39,495 nucleotides of DNA from Bacteroidota bacterium (lineage in GTDB: Bacteria > Bacteroidota > Bacteroidia > Chitinophagales > Saprospiraceae), in NCBI GenBank assembly GCA_029567325.1, contig JAKQLF010000151.1, positions 1 to 39,495 of the forward strand, written 5' to 3'. The notes beneath the pieces were generated by a model. The model saw only the letters and a list, made by a program, of their open reading frames with translations. It did no database searches and was not told the origin of the DNA. How positions within the stretch are numbered: position 1 is the stretch's first letter; the number at the start of each line of letters is the position of its first letter. The position numbers were made by a program, and so were the translations under genes. Below are positions 17,683 to 25,250 of the stretch, piece by piece.

Positions 17683-18545
17683 TGATGGAAACGGTAAAAA
17701 GTGTCGGTCAATTATTGAGAAAATGTAGCCACTTAATTCTTTTTAAATACATTTCTGGATTTTTATTGTCGGCAATATTGGGCGTTTTCATTTATTCAAA
17801 AATGAATCAGGGGTTAGGAAATTCTGTTGAAATGGAAAAATTGATTTTTGGATTTGACAGAACTGTAGTCGATGATATATTAAACAACGATCCTAGTATT
17901 TTAAACAGTTTATTGCCAAAAATAGGCTTGATATTTGGATTGTATTTTTTGATCACGAATTTTGTTTCCAGTGGAATTTATTCCTCCATTTCAAACAATC
18001 ATTTTGATTTGAAAAACTTTGTGAAAAATGGCTTGAAAAACTATTTTCCATTTCTTGCAATATCTCTTTGTTTCTATTTAGTGTTTCTAATTGTGGGGTT
18101 TTTATTATTCTTTAGCTATGCGTCCATCCTAGGAAATCCATTCAATGATTACACGACTGAAATTCCATTTTTCTACAGCTTGCTTATCGTGATTTTCCTA
18201 TTTTTAGTTTTTTGTAGTTATTTATGGTTGTGGTCAATCCATGCAAAATTTCACTACTTGAGTGATGGAAAACTCTTTTTATCGTTGAAAACTGGCTTCA
18301 AAAGTCTCATGGTAAATTTTCGCCAATCCACACTTTTATTACTTTTCTATTGGCTTACATTGCTACTATTGATGGCCATCATGAATTTATTGCAGGGTTT
18401 AAACAGTAGTCAATCTTGGTTTGTTTTGATTCTATTGATTTTGGGCATGCAAATCACTATCTTGTTGAGGTATTTTTTACAGTTTTTTGTGGTTGGATGG
18501 GTTTATCAAGGAATAGTAAATATACATTTACGTTCTCAAAATTGA
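17682..18545 (+). CDS. Multi-pass membrane protein, unknown function
   Basis: About 287 residues with roughly six hydrophobic helices: I-S-G-F-L-L-S-A-I-L-G-V-F-I near 25-40, I-F-G-L-Y-F-L-I near 85, two in the middle around 120-175, and two near the C-terminus. No signal peptide, catalytic motif or transporter signature was recognised. I start at 17682 because that ATG forms a TGATG overlap with the M1 peptidase stop; an adjacent second ATG is at 17685. Coupled translation suggests a function linked to the peptidase, but nothing in the sequence says what it is. Confidence 0.75.
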   Translation: MMETVKSVGQLLRKCSHLILFKYISGFLLSAILGVFIYSKMNQGLGNSVEMEKLIFGFDRTVVDDILNNDPSILNSLLPKIGLIFGLYFLITNFVSSGIYSSISNNHFDLKNFVKNGLKNYFPFLAISLCFYLVFLIVGFLLFFSYASILGNPFNDYTTEIPFFYSLLIVIFLFLVFCSYLWLWSIHAKFHYLSDGKLFLSLKTGFKSLMVNFRQSTLLLLFYWLTLLLLMAIMNLLQGLNSSQSWFVLILLILGMQITILLRYFLQFFVVGWVYQGIVNIHLRSQN

Positions 18546-18623
18546 ACATCCACAGGTAGGAAATAGCATATCAAAAGCAACAGTAAATTGAAGGGAATAC
18601 GCTCAAATTAACTTTTATGCTTT

Positions 18624-19025
18624 TCAAGCTGCATGTTCATTAGATTGGATTTTCTGCTCTTTTAGATGATAAGGCCTGCTAAAAGCATCCGGGCGTAACT
18701 TAAAATGATATGCCAATTTTATTACCATATCTTTACTAATATTTCTCCTATAATTCAATATATCACTGATCAATTGTCTTGAAATACCCAATTCTTTTGC
18801 CAATTGGACATTTGAGATCTTTTCATCCTTCATAATTGAGCGGAGAATTTCAACAGGATTCATTTCTGGAGCAGTTGTATTTACCCTACGATCATACTCA
18901 TCAATTAGAACTTCCAAAAGCTCTATCTCATCAATGAATTTCTCATTGTTCTGAAACACCAAATTTTCATGGATTTCACAGTATTTATTGTATTGCGCAA
19001 AATCTGCAATTTTCTTATATTTCAT
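18624..19025 (-). CDS. higA: HigA-type antitoxin, XRE-family helix-turn-helix
   Basis: This 133-aa protein has an N-terminal helical part (1-55) and an XRE-type helix-turn-helix at about 71-91 (N-V-Q-L-A-K-E-L-G-I-S-R-Q-L-I-S-D-I-L-N). It is the second gene of a toxin-first pair, 2 nt after the higB stop, the standard order for HigBA systems. HigA neutralises the HigB nuclease by direct binding and represses the shared promoter through its HTH. A palindrome overlaps the -33 region upstream of higB and would be the obvious operator. Confidence 0.85.
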   Translation of the reverse strand: MKYKKIADFAQYNKYCEIHENLVFQNNEKFIDEIELLEVLIDEYDRRVNTTAPEMNPVEILRSIMKDEKISNVQLAKELGISRQLISDILNYRRNISKDMVIKLAYHFKLRPDAFSRPYHLKEQKIQSNEHAA

Positions 19026-19027
19026 TT

Positions 19028-19363
19028 TTATTTTTTAAAAAGGTCGATTGTACAAACATTTACTTTATCATACTCCTTATGTGTTCCCACGAATTTTATA
19101 TAAAGAATTACTTCCTTTACTCCAAAATAATATCCACAGATCATTCTGTATTTGTTATTTCCTATATTAAAAACTATCCTACTCATTGCACCCTCGCCAC
19201 ATGTAATGAGATCTGCGGATTTAAAACTTTTTGTTACATCTTGAGGAATTGACCAATCCGTATAGGATAATTTTTGAAAGAATTGGTGGAAATAGTTCGC
19301 CATGTCCTTATTTTGATTGATCAGAACAAAAACATTACTTTTCTTTATGACTCTCACTTGCAT
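19028..19363 (-). CDS. higB: HigB-type toxin, ribosome-associated mRNA endonuclease
   Basis: The 111-residue product begins MQVRVIKKSNVFVLINQ and has the HigB_toxin hallmarks: W-S-I-P-Q-D-V near 51, R-I-V-F-N-I-G-N-N-K-Y-R near 75-86, then I-L-Y-I-K-F-V-G-T-H-K-E-Y-D-K near the C-terminus. HigB toxins of this family cleave mRNA in translating ribosomes. The frame can be extended to 19426, but the extra 21 residues precede the predicted transcription start and are not part of the family, so I use ATG 19363. The pair with higA directly downstream makes the call firm. Confidence 0.88.
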   Translation of the reverse strand: MQVRVIKKSNVFVLINQNKDMANYFHQFFQKLSYTDWSIPQDVTKSFKSADLITCGEGAMSRIVFNIGNNKYRMICGYYFGVKEVILYIKFVGTHKEYDKVNVCTIDLFKK

Positions 19364-19407
19364 ATGCAAATATAAACTAAAAACTATTCGTACGCAATAT
19401 GTGTACG
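19358..19407 (-). promoter_or_regulatory. higBA promoter with overlapping palindromes (operator candidate), leaderless
   Basis: On the minus strand, TTG (19397-19395), a 20-nt spacer and TATATTTG (19374-19367) form a full Bacteroidota promoter; the expected transcription start is 19363, the A of the higB ATG, so the mRNA would be leaderless. Two palindromes overlap it: CGTACGCAATATGTGTACG (19389-19407, 7 of 9 base pairs) covers the -33 box, and TTGCATATGCAA (19358-19369, perfect) covers the -7 end and the start codon. HigA binding to one or both is likely. Confidence 0.55.
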
Positions 19408-19471
19408 AAAATCTAAAACGAACCATAAAATATGCATGTTCAAGATTTCAGTTGCTAGACATAAGCGTCAC

Positions 19472-19492
19472 AATCTCAGTTGGAGTGAGATT
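19472..19492. repeat. Short inverted repeat in spacer upstream of higBA
   Basis: AATCTCA (19472-19478) and TGAGATT (19486-19492) form a perfect 7-bp stem around a 7-nt loop. It lies between the higBA promoter and the end of the DUF4143 ATPase gene. A terminator for the ATPase gene is possible, but the flanking T-tract is weak. Confidence 0.35.
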
Positions 19493-19619
19493 TTGAAAAG
19501 TACTGGAGTTCGATATATTGTACACGAGCTTGGAACTGTGAGCCTGGAAAAGCAGGAAAAAACTTCATAAGTAGATTGAAATAAACTTCATCTGTGAGAA
19601 GACGAAAGAAGAGGCCTTT

Positions 19620-20813
19620 TCAATACAAAAACCCAAACAACCACAAAGGAATTTTATTTTTCACGCCAGAAATTACATCATCAATGACCACATAGCTATT
19701 ATCCATGTTAGCTATTTGTTTGTAACTCTTATTGCTACCTCCGATTTCGAAAATATATTTTTCATCAACCAAAAAGTCTCCATATACAGATGAATTTACA
19801 GCGTGTTTGTGATAAAGTTGATTGAAAAAAAACAATTCCCTGAGTGCGCCTTTATTAATACCCATTTCATCAATGCTGTATGCCAAATTTGAATTATTTA
19901 AATATATTTTTTCTGGTTTTGTCAATATGGAATAACCCCTGCCTGCCGGATTCAATAAATTAACTAAACCTGCCTCTTCCAAATAATGAATATACCCATT
20001 CAAAGTTGCTTTGTTAAGATCCAAATTTTGAGACAATTTTGCAATATTTGGTTGATAAGGTACTTCTGTTGCCAGCATGTGCAGTAGCCTTTTTATTTTG
20101 CTGATATTTTGGACATTAGTCCCCAACACAAAAGGCATATCCACCTCCAAAGTATTGTTGATGACATTCTGGACCTTGAGATTAAAAGTCTTTTTATTTT
20201 TTCTGTAAAATGGGTAATAACCTGCTTTCAGATACTCGTTGAATAAAGGCAAGATTTTGACTTTATTGCTTATTTCCGCAGCAATGTCAATGTGATTTTT
20301 CAAAATATCCGGCAAAGAATATTTAGAAAAATTTTCATCCGTTTCCCAGTAAATATACTCTCGCAATGACAAACCTTGCATGGTATGCATCACTGCTCTT
20401 CTGCTCAAGTCAGCCTGGCCTTTATAAATCTGCAACATCGATGACCCGCTGAAAACCAAATGTAAATCACTATATAAATCATAAACCGATTTAAGGTCGC
20501 GACTCCATTCTTGGTGTTTGTGGATCTCGTCAATGAATAAATGGGTTCCTCCAATGTTGCGGTGGTATTCTGCTATTTGTGTGATTGTATAGCCTTGCAC
20601 TGCCATATTATCCATACTGATGTATAGGGCCTTCGTAGACTTACCAAAATCTTCCTCTATTTTTTGGAGCATAAGGGTAGTCTTGCCAATTCCTTTGGCA
20701 CCTTTGATTCCTACCAATTGCTCTTCCCATGGTATGGCATCCATTTCTGCTCGTCGATACCATCCTTGATTGTTCTGCAGGTATTGTTGGTGATATTTAT
20801 ACAATAATTCCAC
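19620..20813 (-). CDS. AAA-type ATPase with DUF4143 C-terminal domain
   Basis: This 397-aa protein has Walker A in G-I-K-G-A-K-G-I-G-K-T-T (35-46), Walker B in H-L-F-I-D-E-I-H-K (about 91-99), and a sensor-like L-V-F-S-G-S-S near 120. The second half has the winged-helix/DUF4143 layout, with L-S-Q-N-L-D-L-N-K-A-T-L-N-G-Y-I-H-Y-L near 265 and I-Y-L-N-N-S-N-L-A-Y near 310. Family members are widespread in accessory regions of Bacteroidota and archaea; their role is unproven. The start is GTG: a homolog-like N-terminus (M-E-L-L-Y-K-Y) begins there and a promoter lies just upstream. It borders the HigBA pair and a repeat array, suggesting a small accessory island. Confidence 0.88.
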   Translation of the reverse strand: MELLYKYHQQYLQNNQGWYRRAEMDAIPWEEQLVGIKGAKGIGKTTLMLQKIEEDFGKSTKALYISMDNMAVQGYTITQIAEYHRNIGGTHLFIDEIHKHQEWSRDLKSVYDLYSDLHLVFSGSSMLQIYKGQADLSRRAVMHTMQGLSLREYIYWETDENFSKYSLPDILKNHIDIAAEISNKVKILPLFNEYLKAGYYPFYRKNKKTFNLKVQNVINNTLEVDMPFVLGTNVQNISKIKRLLHMLATEVPYQPNIAKLSQNLDLNKATLNGYIHYLEEAGLVNLLNPAGRGYSILTKPEKIYLNNSNLAYSIDEMGINKGALRELFFFNQLYHKHAVNSSVYGDFLVDEKYIFEIGGSNKSYKQIANMDNSYVVIDDVISGVKNKIPLWLFGFLY

Positions 20814-20817
20814 ACAA

Positions 20818-20848
20818 CAAAGTTATAAAATTTTATACAAGATATCAA
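20818..20848 (-). promoter_or_regulatory. Promoter of the DUF4143 ATPase gene, near-leaderless GTG start
   Basis: On the minus strand, TTG (20848-20846), a 20-nt spacer and TAACTTTG (20825-20818) match the -33/-7 pattern with the same spacing as the higBA promoter. Transcription would start at about 20814, one base before the GTG. The spacer contains the perfect palindrome TATAAAATTTTATA (20824-20837); a second, TATAACGTTATA, is at 20879-20890. Either could be an operator. Confidence 0.5.
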
Positions 20849-20934
20849 TAAAATTAAAAAATCTATTTTATACTTTCTTATAACGTTATATTTCATTAAA
20901 TTATATATTAGATTTTTAATAATATAGATTAATA

Positions 20935-21041
20935 CACCAACCATTTACTACAAAATATGATCATCAGACTAACCATATTATTAATATAATCGGTTAATGC
21001 ACTAATCATTTTTTAAATATTATGGTCAGTCTACTAACCAT
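20935..21041. repeat. Array of four dyad-like repeats at 32-33 bp spacing
   Basis: CACCAACCAT (20935), GACTAACCAT (20967), CACTAATCAT (21000) and TACTAACCAT (21032) recur with start-to-start distances of 32, 33 and 32 bp, about three helical turns. Each is preceded by a more or less complete inverted copy; the best is ATGGTCAGTCTACTAACCAT (21022-21041, 8 of 9 pairs around 2 nt). The array lies in the 441-bp spacer between the divergent ATPase and UXS genes. It looks like a cooperative protein-binding site, possibly an operator or partition-like site. No gene was seen in the spacer. Confidence 0.6.
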
Positions 21042-21254
21042 TTTTATCATTATACTAGGCAAATATTTACTTTTGAAAGGAGTTATAATCCCAAAAACTC
21101 GCATTGAACTTCCATGTGTCCCTACTTCCGAAAGGGATTGAACTCATATTGAACAGCATATCGAGTCATTTAAAGCAATGGTATTTAAACAAAAATGTTA
21201 TTTTCGCCACTCAATAAGGAGAAGCGGTTTATAGCTTCAAATAAAAAAAGGAAT

Positions 21255-22202
21255 ATGAAAAAAGTATTAGTAACGGGAGCAGCAGGATTCATAGGTTCTC
21301 ATTTATGTGACAAATTTCTTGCTGAAGGTTACCACGTCATAGGAATGGACAATCTCATAACTGGCAATATGGATAACATTGCACACCTATTTCCGCTTAA
21401 CAATTTTGAATTTTACCACCACGACGTCAGCAAATTCGTGCACGTGCCCGGAAATCTAGACTATATTTTACATTTCGCATCACCCGCGAGTCCAATTGAT
21501 TATCTCAAAATGCCCATTCAAACTTTGAAAGTAGGCTCTTTGGGAACGCACAATTTGTTGGGATTGGCAAAAGCCAAGAATGCTCGTATTTTGATAGCTT
21601 CGACTTCAGAAGTATATGGGGATCCATTGGAACACCCACAAACTGAGGAGTATTGGGGAAATGTAAATCCCATCGGACCAAGAGGTGTGTATGATGAAGC
21701 CAAAAGATTTCAAGAAGCCATCACCATGGCATACCATACTTATCATGGATTAGAAACCAGAATTGTGAGAATTTTCAATACTTATGGCCCAAGAATGAGG
21801 GTCGAAGACGGCCGTGTACTTCCTGCATTTTTCTCACAAGCAATCAGAGGTGAAGGTCTTACCGTTTTTGGTGAAGGTGATCAAACAAGGTCATTCTGTT
21901 ATGTTGATGATCTTGTCGACGGGATTTACAAACTTTTATTGAGTGATTACGCCATGCCAGTAAACATTGGCAACCCTTCAGAGATTACCATTATGCAATT
22001 TGCTAAGGAAATTTTGGCTTTGGTCAACAATCCAAAAGCACACATCATTTATAAAGATCTTCCAGTCGATGATCCAAAACAAAGACAACCAGACATCACT
22101 AAAGCAAGGAATATTTTAGGCTGGGAACCAAAATTCAATAGAGAGGAAGGTCTTAAACTTACTTATGAATATTTTAAAACGGTGGTTCAAGCGGTGGATT
22201 AA
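21255..22202 (+). CDS. uxs: UDP-glucuronate decarboxylase (UDP-xylose synthase), SDR family
   Basis: This 315-aa short-chain dehydrogenase/reductase has the NAD-binding motif [11 protein letters not shown] (6-16), the UXS signature [18 protein letters not shown], and the catalytic Y-D-E-A-K (Tyr146, Lys150). [10 protein letters not shown] and a C-terminal R-Q-P-D-I-T-K-A segment complete the family. It converts UDP-glucuronate to UDP-xylose via a 4-keto intermediate. I start at ATG 21255, which has an A-G-G-A element just upstream, rather than the 20-residue extension from 21195 that no family member has. It opens the second sugar locus. Confidence 0.9.
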   Translation: MKKVLVTGAAGFIGSHLCDKFLAEGYHVIGMDNLITGNMDNIAHLFPLNNFEFYHHDVSKFVHVPGNLDYILHFASPASPIDYLKMPIQTLKVGSLGTHNLLGLAKAKNARILIASTSEVYGDPLEHPQTEEYWGNVNPIGPRGVYDEAKRFQEAITMAYHTYHGLETRIVRIFNTYGPRMRVEDGRVLPAFFSQAIRGEGLTVFGEGDQTRSFCYVDDLVDGIYKLLLSDYAMPVNIGNPSEITIMQFAKEILALVNNPKAHIIYKDLPVDDPKQRQPDITKARNILGWEPKFNREEGLKLTYEYFKTVVQAVD

Positions 22203-22249
22203 TGGAATAAGTTCATAAAGTAAAAAGTTTGGAAATTGTGTTTTATAGT

Positions 22250-22272
22250 GAGACGCAAGACCTTGCGCCTTT
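22250..22272. repeat. REP-like hairpin (CGCAAG / CTTGCG)
   Basis: CGCAAG (22254-22259) and CTTGCG (22262-22267) form a 6-bp stem around AC, in the context GAGACGCAAGACCTTGCGCC. This is the first of three GC-richer hairpins in the 423-bp gene-free spacer 22203-22625. Their composition contrasts with the AT-rich surroundings. Confidence 0.55.
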
Positions 22273-22453
22273 AATATGTTTTGTTAATATGTTTAATCAT
22301 TTAAAAGCCATAAACAAATAGACACCTACTCCATTGCGAAATTGCTAAAATTCAAAACTATTCGTTGAAAACTGATCATTGGCTATTGATAGCCACGAAT
22401 TCACGAATTTTTTTCTAATTTCAGCGCTCAGCAAATTTGATTTCATAACGCTA

Positions 22454-22469
22454 TGTCCCGCTAGGGACA
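22454..22469. repeat. REP-like hairpin (TGTCCC / GGGACA)
   Basis: TGTCCC (22454-22459) and GGGACA (22464-22469) form a perfect 6-bp stem around GCTA. It is followed by ATATGTTGGTA, a sequence I recall near such repeats in other Bacteroidota genomes, though I cannot verify that here. Confidence 0.6.
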
Positions 22470-22502
22470 ATATGTTGGTACATCAAAAAAGGTAAGAGTC
22501 AA

Positions 22503-22519
22503 TCGTGCCGTAGGTACGA
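22503..22519. repeat. REP-like hairpin (TCGTGCC / GGTACGA)
   Basis: TCGTGCC (22503-22509) and GGTACGA (22513-22519) pair around GTA with one G-T wobble. It lies 33 nt after the previous hairpin; the two together resemble a bipartite extragenic palindromic repeat. Confidence 0.6.
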
Positions 22520-22625
22520 CCTATTTAAAGTATGGAGGAACAAGGCTTTTTATAAAAGTTGGCTGATAATTGGAATCTAATAACAAGCCTTCATTTTGAT
22601 TAAATTGGTTAAAGCAAAAAACTGG

Positions 22626-23666
22626 TTACCCCCTCGCCTTATTCTCTGAAAATTGAATAAAATCAGCAATTACAGACTCCTGCTTGCTATACTTTGCAAA
22701 GGCAAATCTCAAAATCCTAGGATGATTTTTGATCATATTGAAAATCGCAATTCTATAATCATACGTTATTTTTTTTGCAATTTCAGGATGATGCATTTTT
22801 AATTGTGCTAGAAATTCGGGGAGTTGCGCTTTATTCCAAAGGCTGATTTTGATGTAATTTTTTACAAAATACCTGAATAACATTTTATCCTTCCAGACAT
22901 GAAGTAGTTTTGAATCAATTTCCCCACGCTCCAAAGCTAATTTATAAGGTTCTGTGATGTATTCTATATTGGCTAAAATGGAGTTGATGTTTATATCTTT
23001 TGATACATTCTGATAGTGTCTGCCATAAAAGCCAGAAACTTCTTTTATAAATCCTACCTGATGACCCAAAATCAATCGATACAAACTTTCCCAGTCTTCA
23101 CTGATGGTGTGTGATCTGTAAAAATCCAAAGCAATTGCTGCGCCTCGATTGTAGACGCTAGTCACGTGGGGAATAACAACTCCGTGAGGAAGTTTCAAAA
23201 ACAACCAATTGCCCTCCATTATTTCAGGCAAATTTTCAATGATAGCGTCGCCTACTTTTTCATTGGTAAATTCCAGAAATACATTGGTGTGTCCAAAAAC
23301 CAAAACCACGTCCTTTGTAGCATGAAATCGCTCTACAACTTTTGTAAAAAAATCATTTCTTGCAAGAAAATCATCGGCATTCAAAATAGTAGCCAAAGAT
23401 CCGCATGCCTCTTTATAAAGAAGATTTACATAATTCCCTCGCCGACCCAAGTTTTCTGGATTACGTACAAGCCTAATTCTACTATCTGGGTAATTTTTCA
23501 ATACTGCTTCCAAATCACCTTCCAAAGAATAATCATCGCCAATGATGATTTCTAAGTTTGGATAGTCCTGGTTCAACACAGACTTTAATGCCCTCTCAAT
23601 AGAATCTATTTGATTATAATAGGTAATAAGAACACTAATCAAGGGTTGTATTGGCAATATTTCCAA
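22626..23666 (-). CDS. GT2 family glycosyltransferase, non-ATG start
   Basis: The frame encodes a GT-A enzyme: P-L-I-S-V-L-I-T-Y-Y-N-Q at the start, I-I-G-D-D-Y-S about 30 residues later, N-L-G-R-R-G-N, then L-N-A-D-D-F as the metal motif. The ~150 C-terminal residues are basic and helical without clear membrane helices. There is no ATG near the start. In-frame TTG codons occur at 23702, 23666 and 23657; a TATATTTG box on the minus strand at 23707-23700 would put the transcript start near 23696 and exclude 23702. I use 23666, but 23657 is equally possible. It is divergent from the phosphodiesterase-like gene, with only about 40 nt between the starts. Donor and acceptor sugars are unknown. Confidence 0.82.
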   Translation of the reverse strand: MEILPIQPLISVLITYYNQIDSIERALKSVLNQDYPNLEIIIGDDYSLEGDLEAVLKNYPDSRIRLVRNPENLGRRGNYVNLLYKEACGSLATILNADDFLARNDFFTKVVERFHATKDVVLVFGHTNVFLEFTNEKVGDAIIENLPEIMEGNWLFLKLPHGVVIPHVTSVYNRGAAIALDFYRSHTISEDWESLYRLILGHQVGFIKEVSGFYGRHYQNVSKDININSILANIEYITEPYKLALERGEIDSKLLHVWKDKMLFRYFVKNYIKISLWNKAQLPEFLAQLKMHHPEIAKKITYDYRIAIFNMIKNHPRILRFAFAKYSKQESVIADFIQFSENKARG

Positions 23667-23707
23667 ACTTATGCTTAAATTTACATGTACAACAATTCTC
23701 AAATATA

Positions 23708-25246
23708 ATGATTATTGCACTGGGATTGGAGGCGGCTGAGCCTACTTTGATAAAAAAATATTGTTCAGAAGGTTATTTACCAACTTTCAAAAAACTAATA
23801 GAAGAAAATTCATTTAGCGAAGCACTATCACCTTCCAGTATATCTAGTGGAAGTACTTGGGCTTCTGTTAATACAGGAGTAAATCCAGCAAAGCACGGTA
23901 TTGGCTTCTACCACAGACAGCTCAAAAGCGGAACCTATGACATTGTAAAGAAGTACGCTGATGATATAAAAGCTGACCCATTTTGGAAAGGTCTGGTTGG
24001 GAAAGGCAAAAAAATGGCTATTCTGGACGCACCTGAAATATATCCAATTCAAGATTTTGATGGAATCATCATCGCAGGTTGGGGTGGCGAGGCATTAAAC
24101 TTCAAAAGATCCTCTTGGCCACCTACTTTATTGGATGAAGTGATTCATAAGTTTGGCGATCATCCACTCACTGGCTGGTACCAGCGCGTACCTACTGACG
24201 TCGCATCTTGGAAAGAGCTGCTGGGTAAGTTGGAAACAGGTATGAAACAACGCATCCAAATGTATTCCAGCTTATTGATGGAGCAAGAATGGGACTTATT
24301 TTACGCAACCGTAGCAGAAACTCATTGGGTTGGGCATTTTTTCTGGCATTGGATAGAAGAAAAACATCCCAAACACCAAGCAGAAATGGCCAAAGAATTT
24401 GAAGATAGCATTTTGAAAATATATCAAATGTCTGATGATCTTTTGGCCAAGCTTATGGAACTGAGACCTGATGCCGAAGTCATCATCTTTTCAAATACGG
24501 GAATGGGGCCAAATTTCAGTGGACGACACTTGGTTCCACAAATATTAGAACAACTTGACCTCAGTCCAAAAACAAACTCAGGTATACTTCCACAAAAAAA
24601 GTGGGGACATCACAGTGTCAAAAAAGTAGAAGATTTGGTCGGAGCTAAAAATATAGAATTTGTCAAAAAAATATTTCCTGAGCGCTTGTGGGATAAGTGG
24701 ACAAGAAAATTTTTGACCTCTGGAAATAATTGGAAAAATAGCAAAGTATTTGAAGTGCCTGCAGATTATACTTCTTGTTTACGAATCAACCTCATTGGAC
24801 GAGAACCTGAAGGAAAAGTAAAGGATGGTGCAGAATATGATGCCTTGTGCCAATTAATTATAGATACCTTTATGGAGTTGATCAATCCTGCCACCGGAAC
24901 CAAAGCTGTATCTAAAGTCATCAAAATCAGGGACTTATTTAAAGGAAATTTGGTCAATGATCTACCAGATTTAGCCATTGTTTGGAAAGGAGATGCACCA
25001 ATAGATGCTCTATATTCAAATAAAATCAAAAAGGTAGCGGGTGATTTGGGAGACAAAAGAAGTGGAGCGCATTTACCTTATGGTTTTGTAGCCATCGCTA
25101 ATAATAAGCTCAAACCTTTTCCTGATCGCGAATTTATCATAGAAGATATAGCTCCGACCATCATGAATATGTTGGGTGAACAACCGACTCCCAATTTGGA
25201 TGGGAAAGTCATCCAACGTGAAGCCTTACCAGTTTTGATAGCTTGA
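23708..25246 (+). CDS. Alkaline phosphatase-superfamily phosphodiesterase-like protein, active site altered
   Basis: This 512-aa protein has the type I phosphodiesterase/nucleotide pyrophosphatase layout: an N-terminal strand, the nucleophile region S-I-S-S-G-S-T-W-A-S-V-N-T-G (Thr50 candidate), N-P-A-K-H-G-I-G-F, then E-T-H-W-V-G-H (204-210). Two expected metal ligands differ. The first motif reads A-L-G-L-E-A-A-E-P, with Glu8 where Asp is usual. The late S-D-H-G motif reads F-S-N-T-G-M-G-P (261-268), lacking both Asp and His. It is therefore either a divergent enzyme or a non-catalytic relative. I chose ATG 23708 because the longer frame adds 19 residues before the core strand. The aldo/keto reductase gene starts 4 nt after its stop. 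Confidence 0.8.
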   Translation: MIIALGLEAAEPTLIKKYCSEGYLPTFKKLIEENSFSEALSPSSISSGSTWASVNTGVNPAKHGIGFYHRQLKSGTYDIVKKYADDIKADPFWKGLVGKGKKMAILDAPEIYPIQDFDGIIIAGWGGEALNFKRSSWPPTLLDEVIHKFGDHPLTGWYQRVPTDVASWKELLGKLETGMKQRIQMYSSLLMEQEWDLFYATVAETHWVGHFFWHWIEEKHPKHQAEMAKEFEDSILKIYQMSDDLLAKLMELRPDAEVIIFSNTGMGPNFSGRHLVPQILEQLDLSPKTNSGILPQKKWGHHSVKKVEDLVGAKNIEFVKKIFPERLWDKWTRKFLTSGNNWKNSKVFEVPADYTSCLRINLIGREPEGKVKDGAEYDALCQLIIDTFMELINPATGTKAVSKVIKIRDLFKGNLVNDLPDLAIVWKGDAPIDALYSNKIKKVAGDLGDKRSGAHLPYGFVAIANNKLKPFPDREFIIEDIAPTIMNMLGEQPTPNLDGKVIQREALPVLIA

Positions 25247-25250
25247 TGCA

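Noticed and set aside
18624-21041. Possible integrated mobile element carrying HigBA and the ATPase
   Set aside because: I found no integrase, transposase, tRNA target or matching flanking repeats, so it is described only as an accessory block.
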